DNA of 18,887 nucleotides from JBDTSW01 sp039930945 (GTDB taxonomy: Bacteria; Actinomycetota; Thermoleophilia; Solirubrobacterales; 70-9), in assembly GCA_039930945.1 (NCBI GenBank), contig JBDTSW010000037.1, forward strand, positions 1 through 18,887, in the 5' to 3' direction. A program made the position numbers and the translations under genes. This document shows positions 1 to 5,350 of this stretch, piece by piece (the first letter of the stretch is position 1; each line of letters opens with the position of its first letter). Under the pieces are notes generated by a model. That model was not told where the DNA came from. It saw nothing but the letters and a program-made list of their open reading frames with translations, and made no database searches.

Positions 1-1295
1 ACGGTGTCCGTGGGGCCGCCGGGTGCGTGCGGCCGGTCGATGCCGCCCTCGCGCACCGACGCGGCTGCGTGGGCGGGGCCGGAGTCGGCGTCGGGGTCGA
101 TCGTCCAGTCGGCGCCGCGGAGGATGAAGATCGCCCCGGCGAGGACCGCGAGCACGCCGGCGCCGGCGACCGCGTAGGCGGCACGCGGATCGAGGGTCGA
201 GGCGACGATTCCGCCGATGACGAAGCCGATGCCGGGCATCGCCGAGGCGATCGCCTCCAGCATCGCCACCACACGCGCCTGGTAGGCGGTTGCCGTGAAC
301 GCCTGGATCGCGGTGACCAGGGCCACCCACTGCACGCCGTTGCCGACCCCGCCGACCACCGAGGCGGCGCAGGCGACGGCCAGGGTTGGCGCCGCGCTGG
401 TCCCCAGGTAGGCGCCGCCGATGGCGACCGTGCTCACCGCCAGCAGCACCGCTAGCCCGACCCGGCTGAGCACGGCGAAGGCGAAGCTGCCGACGACCAT
501 GCCCGCGCCCCAACTCGCAAGCAGGCCGCCGTAGCCCGCGTCGCCTGCGCCGAGCGTGTCCTTGGCGAAGACGACCTCGATCGGGATGACGACGGCGAAG
601 AAGATGAACGCCAGCGCCTGCGCTCCCATCAGCCTGCGCAGCAGGGGGTTGTCGCGGACGTAGCGCAGCCCCTGGCGCAGGCGGGTGACGACGCGAGCGG
701 CCTCCGCCTCGGCGGCGGGCAGCCCCCTGGCGGTGGCGAGCAGCGCCGCGACGGCGAGGAAGGAGGCCGCGTCGGCGAGCAGCGCCACCTGCACGCCGGC
801 GCCGGCGACCACCAGCCCGGCGATCGCGGGCCCGGCGGCTGCGCCGGCGGTGAAGCCGATGTTGAGGATCGCGTTGCCCTCGCGCAGCAGCCCCGCGGGC
901 TTGAGCGCGCCCGCGGCCACGGCTCGGGTCAGGGCCCGGGCCGCCGAGGCGATGACGCCGTCGGCGGCGGCGAGGACCAGCACCGCCGGCAGCAGGAAGT
1001 CAGACGCCAGGAAGGCGAGGCCCGCAAAGGCGAGGGCCTCGGTCCCGTAGAGCAGCGCCAGGCTCCTCGACGCGGCCAGATGCTCGATCCGGGCGACCAG
1101 CGGCGGCGTCGCCAGCGCCGGGACGAAGTGGATGCCGACGAACAGCGCGGCCGTCGCGATCGGGCTGCCGGTTTGGTCGAAGACGAGGATCGCGAGGGCG
1201 ATCTCGCCGAGCCAGTTGCCGAGCTCGTTGACCAGGTTGGCGATCGCGAGCCGCGGGAAGGCGGGAATGCGCAGTGGGCGGAGGGCGGCTGCCAT
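1..1295 (-). CDS. MFS transporter, exporter-like (3' end beyond window)
   Basis: This is a major facilitator superfamily permease in the inner membrane, probably a proton-driven drug or metabolite exporter of the MFS_3 (EntS/Tet-like) group. About 431 codons are visible and the frame is still open at base 1, so the C-terminus is missing. It starts at ATG 1293-1295 with MAAALRPLRI and continues as alternating hydrophobic stretches consistent with 10-12 helices. The family pattern is visible as REGNAILNIG (about residues 138-147), GPAIAGL (155-161) and LLADAASF (172-179). The last visible residues (SVREGGIDRPHAPGGPTDT) look like a cytoplasmic tail. There is no clear Shine-Dalgarno, and a possible -10 (TAACTT) lies about 10 nt upstream, so the mRNA may be almost leaderless. 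It is transcribed away from the GTT array. The substrate cannot be predicted. Confidence 0.9.
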   Translation of the reverse strand, partial: MAAALRPLRIPAFPRLAIANLVNELGNWLGEIALAILVFDQTGSPIATAALFVGIHFVPALATPPLVARIEHLAASRSLALLYGTEALAFAGLAFLASDFLLPAVLVLAAADGVIASAARALTRAVAAGALKPAGLLREGNAILNIGFTAGAAAGPAIAGLVVAGAGVQVALLADAASFLAVAALLATARGLPAAEAEAARVVTRLRQGLRYVRDNPLLRRLMGAQALAFIFFAVVIPIEVVFAKDTLGAGDAGYGGLLASWGAGMVVGSFAFAVLSRVGLAVLLAVSTVAIGGAYLGTSAAPTLAVACAASVVGGVGNGVQWVALVTAIQAFTATAYQARVVAMLEAIASAMPGIGFVIGGIVASTLDPRAAYAVAGAGVLAVLAGAIFILRGADWTIDPDADSGPAHAAASVREGGIDRPHAPGGPTDT

Positions 1296-1304
1296 GCCGA
1301 AACG

Positions 1305-1335
1305 AAGTTACCCGTGGTTGCGCGGTTTGATGCAA
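1305..1335 (-). promoter_or_regulatory. possible promoter of the MFS gene
   Basis: On the minus strand TTGCAT (1330-1335) and TAACTT (1305-1310) are separated by 19 nt. TAACTT ends 9 nt before the ATG at 1295, so transcription would start within a few bases of the start codon. The spacer is longer than ideal and the match is partial. The site lies inside the GTT array, so a protein bound there would affect this promoter. Confidence 0.3.
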
Positions 1336-1378
1336 GTTTGCCGTCCGTTTGCAAAGTTGTGCAAGTTCTGTCAGGGTT
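1307..1378. promoter_or_regulatory. array of eight GTT half-sites in helical phase
   Basis: On the plus strand GTT occurs at 1307, 1317, 1325, 1336, 1347, 1356, 1365 and 1376. Steps are 10, 8, 11, 11, 9, 9 and 11, a mean of about 9.9 bp, or one helical turn. The best copies are TGCAAGTT (1331-1338 and 1360-1367) and TGCAAAGTT (1350-1358). All point the same way, as expected for a regulator that binds head-to-tail on direct repeats. BldC and CarH-type MerR-fold proteins are known to do this, and relatives of both are encoded at 2986-4261. The array sits between the divergent MFS gene and the micro-ORF and could control either or both. Confidence 0.5.
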
Positions 1379-1409
1379 GGTGCTGCATTCCGGGGACAAA
1401 CGAGAGCCT

Positions 1410-1416
1410 AAGGAGG
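1410..1416 (+). promoter_or_regulatory. near-perfect Shine-Dalgarno of the micro-ORF
   Basis: AAGGAGG is complementary to the 16S rRNA 3' end and lies 8 nt before the ATG at 1425. It is the strongest ribosome-binding site I see in the window; most genes here have weak or no such site. That makes its placement before a six-codon ORF notable. Confidence 0.6.
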
Positions 1417-1424
1417 AACCCCCG

Positions 1425-1445
1425 ATGGGCTATCGCCGCGGTTAA
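1425..1445 (+). CDS. six-codon micro-ORF (MGYRRG), leader peptide or part of a small RNA
   Basis: ATG-GGC-TAT-CGC-CGC-GGT-TAA follows a near-consensus ribosome-binding site and lies about 28 nt before a strong intrinsic terminator. The transcript would be roughly 100-150 nt with no longer ORF. Either a very short basic peptide is made, or ribosome loading on a tiny ORF regulates RNA stability or termination, or the AAGGAGG is a structural element of a noncoding RNA. No gene follows on the plus strand until 5351, so this is not an ordinary attenuator. I do not recognise the peptide or a known RNA family. Translation is unproven. Confidence 0.35.
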   Translation: MGYRRG

Positions 1446-1473
1446 GACCACGCATTAGCGAAGCAACCATCTG

Positions 1474-1506
1474 GCGGGAGAGGCCTTCGGGCGGCTCCCG
1501 CTTTTT
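1474..1506 (+). terminator. intrinsic terminator with UUCG tetraloop
   Basis: GCGGGAG (1474-1480) pairs with CTCCCGC (1495-1501). After a 2x2 internal loop, GCC pairs with GGC around a C(UUCG)G tetraloop (1486-1489), and TTTTT (1502-1506) follows. The polarity fits plus-strand transcription only; on the minus strand no U-tract follows. It therefore ends the short transcript carrying the micro-ORF rather than the HD-GYP gene. Confidence 0.85.
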
Positions 1507-1548
1507 GGCGTCTTGGGGCCGTCTCACCGGTCCCGGCCGGCGCCGCGG

Positions 1549-2949
1549 CTAGCGGCGCGCGTGGGCTCCGGAGCTCCCGGACCCCTCCTGGACACCGACG
1601 TAGTCGTGGATCCGGCGGTCGAGCGCCAGCTCGTGCTCGAAGTCGGCGTCCTCGCCGTGGCGATAGGAGAGGTTGCGGTCGGCGAGCACGCCGACGAAGA
1701 GCTCGACGAAGCGCGGGTCGAGCTGGGTCCCGGCCACCCGCCGCAGCTCGGCGATCGCGTCGAACGAGCTCACGGGGGTGCGGTAGGAGTCGCGCGCCGT
1801 CATCACGTCGTAGGTGTCGGCGACGGCGATCACCCGGGCGAGGACCGGGACGTCGTCGCCCGCCAGCCCGCGCGGGTAGCCGAGCCCGTCCATCCGCTCG
1901 TGGTGGGCGAGGATGATGTCGCCGACCGGCCGGTAGCCGTCGATCTGGGAGACGATGCGGGCGCCCTCCTCGGGGTGCTTTCGGATCTGCTCCCAGTCGG
2001 CCTCGGTGAGCTCGGCGTTGCCCTTGAGGATCCGGTCGGGGAGGACGAACTTGCCGATGTCGTGCAGCAGGGCGGCCGTGTGGGCCAGGTCCTGCTGCTC
2101 CGCGGAGTAGCCGGCGGCCGCGACGATCTCGCGCGCGTAGCGGGCGACCGCGGCGCTGTGGCGCGCAGTCATCCTGTCCCGCAGGTCGAGGGTGCGCAGC
2201 AGGGCGCTCAGCAGGGCGACCTGGAAGCCCGCCAGCTGCTTGGCGCGCAGCTCCAGCTCGTCGGCGCGTTCCTGGGAGACCAGCAACGCTCCGATCAGGT
2301 ACTGGAAGGTGATCAGGACGACGCCGAAGAGGCCGACGGCAGGGGTGCCGAGCTGGATGTAGGCGTAGGCGCCGCCGAGAGCGAGCATGGCCGACGCCAG
2401 CTCGGAGGGCAGCAGCGGCAGCAGCGCCCGCTTGAACTTGGGGCCGAGGCGGCTGCCCTCGACGTAGGACGAGTACCCCGCGATCGCGACGAAGTCGATG
2501 ATCAGCGCGGCGGCGAAGAGGCCGAGAATCAGCAGGTAGAAGCTGGGGTCGTTGTCGGTGGTGCCCGTCGCCTCGACGACCTCGTGGAAGGCGCTGCCCG
2601 CGATCAGCGGGAACCAGGCGTAGGTGACGAGGTTGATCAGCAGGTCGGGGGCGGAGTAGCGGGCTCGCAACCAGCCGCCGGCGATGGTGACCACGCCGAT
2701 CACGGCGGCCGGCGCTTCGCCGAGAAAGACGATCGCGACGACGATCACGAGGAAGCTGGACGAAAGTTTGACCCGGCTGGTCGGGGTGTCGACCGCGGTC
2801 AGGTCTCCGGCGATCGAAACCCCAAGCAGGGTGGCGAAGAGGGCGGGGTCCCAGTCGAAGCTCCCGGCGCGCGTCAGCGCCACCCCCGCCGCGAGGGCGA
2901 GAGCGCAGAGCTCGAGCACGATCACCGTGCGAGTCGGACGACCGGTCAT
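1549..2949 (-). CDS. membrane-anchored HD-GYP cyclic-di-GMP phosphodiesterase
   Basis: Predicted c-di-GMP hydrolase of 466 residues in the cytoplasmic membrane. Residues 1-222 hold about six to eight hydrophobic helices, resembling a MASE-type integral sensor, and a short linker (QERADELELRAKQL) leads to the HD-GYP domain at about 245-430. The catalytic signature is complete: HDIGK (296-300), H325 in HPEEGARI, and HHERMDGLGYP (349-359), followed by GL. An active enzyme is therefore expected. The ATG at 2947-2949 lies 36 bp downstream of the small HTH gene's stop, so the two are probably cotranscribed. A GGDEF-type protein lies further upstream on the same strand, so the cluster contains both c-di-GMP domain types. 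The stimulus for the membrane part is unknown. Confidence 0.93.
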   Translation of the reverse strand: MTGRPTRTVIVLELCALALAAGVALTRAGSFDWDPALFATLLGVSIAGDLTAVDTPTSRVKLSSSFLVIVVAIVFLGEAPAAVIGVVTIAGGWLRARYSAPDLLINLVTYAWFPLIAGSAFHEVVEATGTTDNDPSFYLLILGLFAAALIIDFVAIAGYSSYVEGSRLGPKFKRALLPLLPSELASAMLALGGAYAYIQLGTPAVGLFGVVLITFQYLIGALLVSQERADELELRAKQLAGFQVALLSALLRTLDLRDRMTARHSAAVARYAREIVAAAGYSAEQQDLAHTAALLHDIGKFVLPDRILKGNAELTEADWEQIRKHPEEGARIVSQIDGYRPVGDIILAHHERMDGLGYPRGLAGDDVPVLARVIAVADTYDVMTARDSYRTPVSSFDAIAELRRVAGTQLDPRFVELFVGVLADRNLSYRHGEDADFEHELALDRRIHDYVGVQEGSGSSGAHARR

Positions 2950-2985
2950 ACGAGCCTCTCTATTCGCCCCTGGCGCCCTGTTCTC

Positions 2986-3222
2986 CTAGTTGCCGATCAC
3001 GCTGGCGCCACGGCCGAGCCTGGGCACGGCGTAGCGACCATGCTCACGCATGGAGCTCATGAACTGGTCGAGGTCCTCGACCGCGTAGCGGCGCTGGCCT
3101 CCGGGCGTCCGGTAGACGGGCACCAGCCCGTCGTTCGACCACTTCCTCAGGGATGCGGCGCTGACGCCGAGGTAGGCGGCGGCGCGACCGACGTTGAGGA
3201 GTTTGATTTGATCTTCTTGCAT
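2986..3222 (-). CDS. small MerR/excisionase-type HTH protein, BldC-like
   Basis: This 78-residue protein is almost only a winged helix-turn-helix. LLNVGRAAAYLGVSAASLRK forms the HTH (about residues 8-27), and YRTPGGQRRY forms the wing typical of the HTH_17/MerR group. There is no dimerisation coiled coil or sensor domain. Size and layout match BldC of Streptomyces, which binds direct DNA repeats cooperatively in a head-to-tail chain. I start it at ATG 3220-3222 because the frame upstream, open to 3408, has no family-like sequence; a weak GGGAAG precedes the ATG. It lies 36 bp before the HD-GYP gene and 217 bp after the larger MerR gene. Likely a transcriptional regulator of this cluster. True BldC orthology is not established. 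Confidence 0.85.
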   Translation of the reverse strand: MQEDQIKLLNVGRAAAYLGVSAASLRKWSNDGLVPVYRTPGGQRRYAVEDLDQFMSSMREHGRYAVPRLGRGASVIGN

Positions 3223-3259
3223 ACTCGCTTCCCAGTAGTTGATCTCGGCCGAAAGCGGC

Positions 3260-3272
3260 GAGAACTTGACAA
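3260..3272. promoter_or_regulatory. shared word GAGAACTTG with CTTGACAAG palindrome
   Basis: GAGAACTTG (3260-3268) recurs exactly at 4366-4374, and its core AGAACTTG recurs inverted at 1362-1369. Here it overlaps the odd palindrome CTTGACAAG (3265-3273). It lies about 40-50 bp upstream of the small HTH gene, a suitable distance for an operator or promoter element. Function is inferred from position and repetition only. Confidence 0.35.
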
Positions 3273-3334
3273 GGGCTACGAGTGTCGGTACCGCTGGGAG
3301 GGCCGGCAAGGGGCCGAGCGCCGGCCACGAGGAA

Positions 3335-3366
3335 CTGCGCAGGTTCGGACCTGCGAACCTGCGCAG
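3335..3366. promoter_or_regulatory. perfect 13-bp inverted repeat, candidate operator or hairpin
   Basis: CTGCGCAGGTTCG (3335-3347) and CGAACCTGCGCAG (3354-3366) are exact inverse copies around the 6-nt spacer GACCTG. The element lies between the MerR gene (stop 3440) and the small HTH gene (start 3222). The first 11 bases of the arm, CTGCGCAGGTT, also occur once at 4381-4391, beyond the other end of the MerR gene. That argues for a protein-binding site. There is no U-tract on either strand, so a classical terminator is less likely, although a hairpin that reduces read-through is possible. Confidence 0.55.
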
Positions 3367-3439
3367 CCGCTGCAGGGCGGTCGTGATCGTGCAACTGGCC
3401 ACGGCCACCCGGGTGGCGCCGGCGGTGCGGTCGGGTGGG

Positions 3440-4261
3440 TTAGGCGATCGCGGCGAGCAGCGTCTCGGCTGCCTCGCCGGGGCGGGGGCCGATCGCGGGC
3501 ACCCCGCTCTGGCCGGAGACCAGGCGGGCGGAGCGGTAGCCGTACAGACGCGTTGGCGAGCTCCCGTTGAGGACTCGGCGCAGGTGCGGGCCGAGCACGT
3601 CGAGGCGGGCCTCAGTGCCGCAGAGCACCGCGGCGCGCGGGCTTAGCGCACGCAGGGCCCGGGCAAAGCGCTCTCCGTCCAGGTTCGCCGAGATCAGCAG
3701 CACACGCAGACCGGAGCGACGCAGGAAGAGCTCCAGCGCCAGCGTCTCGACGGCCTCGGGACCGACGCCGGCGCCCGAGTCGAGCAGGAGCACGCCCTCG
3801 GCGCGTGTGGCGGGTGGAGCCAGGCGGCGAGCCGAGTGCAGCCAGCCGATCGCCCAGCGCGAGGCGTGCTCGAGCTCGGCGCCTTGGCCGGGCCGCGAGC
3901 CGGCCATGTCCAGCGCCGGAAGCAGGACCTCCTCGACGGTGCGCTCGACCGAGCGCACGGCGAGGCTCTCCTCGAGCTCTCGGTCGGCGGCGGTCTCGTC
4001 GAAGCGGTCGAACGCGGCGACCAGGCGGGCCGGCGAGGCCGGGCCGCGGCCACGCCGCTGGGCCACGTCCACGGCCGAGGAGATGTTCCCGGTCTCACGC
4101 AGGGCCTCGCGCAGGGCCTCGATCTCGTTCAGGTCGTAGTGGCGATGGTTGCCGGGCGTGCGCCGCGGGCTCGGGTAGCCGAGCCGGCGCTCCCACGTGC
4201 GTAGGGTCGAGGGGCTCACGCCGAGCAGCTCGGCGGCGGCGCTTGTGCGGATTCCGGTCAT
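3440..4261 (-). CDS. CarH/LitR-like MerR regulator with degenerate cobalamin-binding region
   Basis: Predicted DNA-binding regulator of 273 residues. The N-terminal MerR domain is clear: AAELLGVSPSTLRTWERRLG (9-28), then PRRTPGNHRHY in the wing and a recognition helix. Residues about 78-145 are helical and end in an ELEHASRW segment, like the helical bundle of CarH. Residues about 155-215 (EGVLLLDSGAGVG, then GLRVLLISANLDGERFARAL) resemble the Rossmann-like B12-binding domain. However, the DxHxxG histidine that coordinates cobalt is absent, and the Trp of the Wx9EH motif is replaced although E131-H132 remain. It probably senses something else or is light- and B12-independent. Start ATG 4259-4261 places the HTH at the N-terminus as usual for the family. 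Repeats on both sides of the gene suggest autoregulation. Confidence 0.85.
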   Translation of the reverse strand: MTGIRTSAAAELLGVSPSTLRTWERRLGYPSPRRTPGNHRHYDLNEIEALREALRETGNISSAVDVAQRRGRGPASPARLVAAFDRFDETAADRELEESLAVRSVERTVEEVLLPALDMAGSRPGQGAELEHASRWAIGWLHSARRLAPPATRAEGVLLLDSGAGVGPEAVETLALELFLRRSGLRVLLISANLDGERFARALRALSPRAAVLCGTEARLDVLGPHLRRVLNGSSPTRLYGYRSARLVSGQSGVPAIGPRPGEAAETLLAAIA

Positions 4262-4401
4262 GGCAGGTTCGTCGGGCTGGGCTGGCCCATGCTTGTGGCA
4301 AACGTTCGCACAGCCTTGGGTACAGGTTTTGTCGCCTTTGTCAGGGGTTTTCGCCACTCCTGCGAGAGAACTTGCAGCGTCTGCGCAGGTTTATGAGGTG
4401 A
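4262..4401 (-). promoter_or_regulatory. repeat-rich upstream region of the MerR gene
   Basis: This 140-bp gap between the GGDEF stop and the MerR start holds several related words. On the plus strand there is CAGGTT at 4264 and 4323, CAGGGGTT at 4342, CTGCGCAGGTT at 4381-4391 and AGAACTTGCA at 4367-4376. GTT triplets at 4326, 4347 and 4389 are spaced 21 and 42 bp, that is two and four helical turns. GGTTTTGTCGCC (4325-4336) and GGTTTTCGCC (4346-4355) form a 21-bp direct repeat. A weak minus-strand promoter is possible (CTGACA 4339-4344, TACCCA 4317-4322, 16-nt spacer). The words match those at 1331-1378 and 3335-3366. Confidence 0.45.
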
Positions 4402-5331
4402 CTAGGTGCCGCCGACGACGACGCCACGCCCCGCGGCCTTGGCGGCCCAGGTGGCCTCCTCCGCCGCGCCGAGCAGACTCTCGGAGTCCTGGCCGTGTTG
4501 GGGGCAGGAGACGAGGCCGGCCGAGATCGCGATCCGCGGCCCGTCGGCGACCTGGGAGCGGTCGACGAGGGAGCAGAGATGCTCGGCCAGTGGCAGGGCC
4601 TGTTCGGCGGTCTGGTGTGGGGCGAGGACGGCGAACTCATCGTCGTCGAGGCGGAAGGCGCGGTCCTCGGCGCGGATCTGGCGCCGCAGGACCGCGGACA
4701 CGGCGGAGAGGATGCGGTCACCGGAGTCGCGCCCGTAGGCGTCGTTGATGCGGCCGAGGCCGTCGATGTCGACGACGAGCACGGAGAAGGGGTGGCCGTG
4801 GCGGCGATGCTCGGACAGAGCCACGCGCAGCCACTCGTGCAGCTCGATCAGCCCCGGCAGGCCCGTCAGCGGATCGACCGTCGCGCCGCCGCTGCGCTCG
4901 CGCACCAGGCGCTCGCCGAGCTGGGCCTGGATGTCGCCGAATATCGCCGCCAGGCGCTCGACCGAGTGGGCGAAGGCGCCGAGCTGTCGCTCGGGCACCT
5001 CGCGGCGCAGCGCCTCGATCAATAGCGCCTGCAGGGCAGCGAGGTCGCGGGGGATCTGCAGGGTGGCCTCGCCGTGGCGAAGGCTTGACAGCCCATCGAC
5101 CCGCTCGATTCCCTCGGCGCCGAGCTCGAAGGAGCGGGCCGGCACTGGGTCGGCGAGCCCGCGGAGGATGTCGGTGATCAGCGCCGGCGCCTCGCGAACG
5201 ATCCAATCGATCGGGACATCCCGCATCTCGGTCAGCGGGGTGTGCTCGAGCACGTCGAGCAGCCAGGCCTTCGCGACCTCCTCCCGCGCTCGCTGGGAGC
5301 GGGCGATCCCGAGATCACGTCCTCCGTTCAC
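4402..5331 (-). CDS. GGDEF-domain protein with degenerate active site and intact I-site
   Basis: Cytoplasmic 309-residue protein. Residues about 10-145 are helical with no membrane segment and no family I can name with confidence. The GGDEF domain spans about 150-305. It begins with DPLTGLPG and contains VVDIDGLGRINDAYG (187-201), where the usual DIDxFKxxND has lost F and K. The signature reads DDDEF (229-233) instead of GGDEF; the Gly-Gly loop normally contacts GTP, so synthesis of c-di-GMP is doubtful. The RxxD inhibitory site is present exactly five residues before (R220-A-E-D223), so binding of c-di-GMP is plausible and the protein may be a receptor. The start is GTG 5329-5331, close to the divergent phosphatase gene. 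It lies 140 bp upstream of the MerR gene on the same strand. Confidence 0.88.
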   Translation of the reverse strand: MNGGRDLGIARSQRAREEVAKAWLLDVLEHTPLTEMRDVPIDWIVREAPALITDILRGLADPVPARSFELGAEGIERVDGLSSLRHGEATLQIPRDLAALQALLIEALRREVPERQLGAFAHSVERLAAIFGDIQAQLGERLVRERSGGATVDPLTGLPGLIELHEWLRVALSEHRRHGHPFSVLVVDIDGLGRINDAYGRDSGDRILSAVSAVLRRQIRAEDRAFRLDDDEFAVLAPHQTAEQALPLAEHLCSLVDRSQVADGPRIAISAGLVSCPQHGQDSESLLGAAEEATWAAKAAGRGVVVGGT

Positions 5332-5350
5332 GATGGCGCCAACCTAGCCG

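Noticed and set aside
3266..3271. TTGACA on the plus strand
   Set aside because: It looks like a -35 box, but no -10 follows at the right spacing and no plus-strand gene lies downstream.
3223..3408. Upstream extension of the small HTH gene
   Set aside because: The added residues have no family resemblance and run through the 13-bp inverted repeat.
1513..3570. 685-codon open frame on the plus strand
   Set aside because: It is antisense to the HD-GYP gene, whose catalytic motifs are complete. The product is Gly/Asp/Val/Glu-rich without domains, typical of antisense frames at high G+C.
4262..4357. N-terminal extension of the MerR gene to GTG 4357, adding a Cys cluster (CTQGCANVCHKH)
   Set aside because: It would translate through the repeat-rich upstream region, AGGA touches the GTG with no spacing, and MerR proteins normally begin right at the HTH. 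A metal site is tempting but unsupported; N-terminal mapping would settle it.
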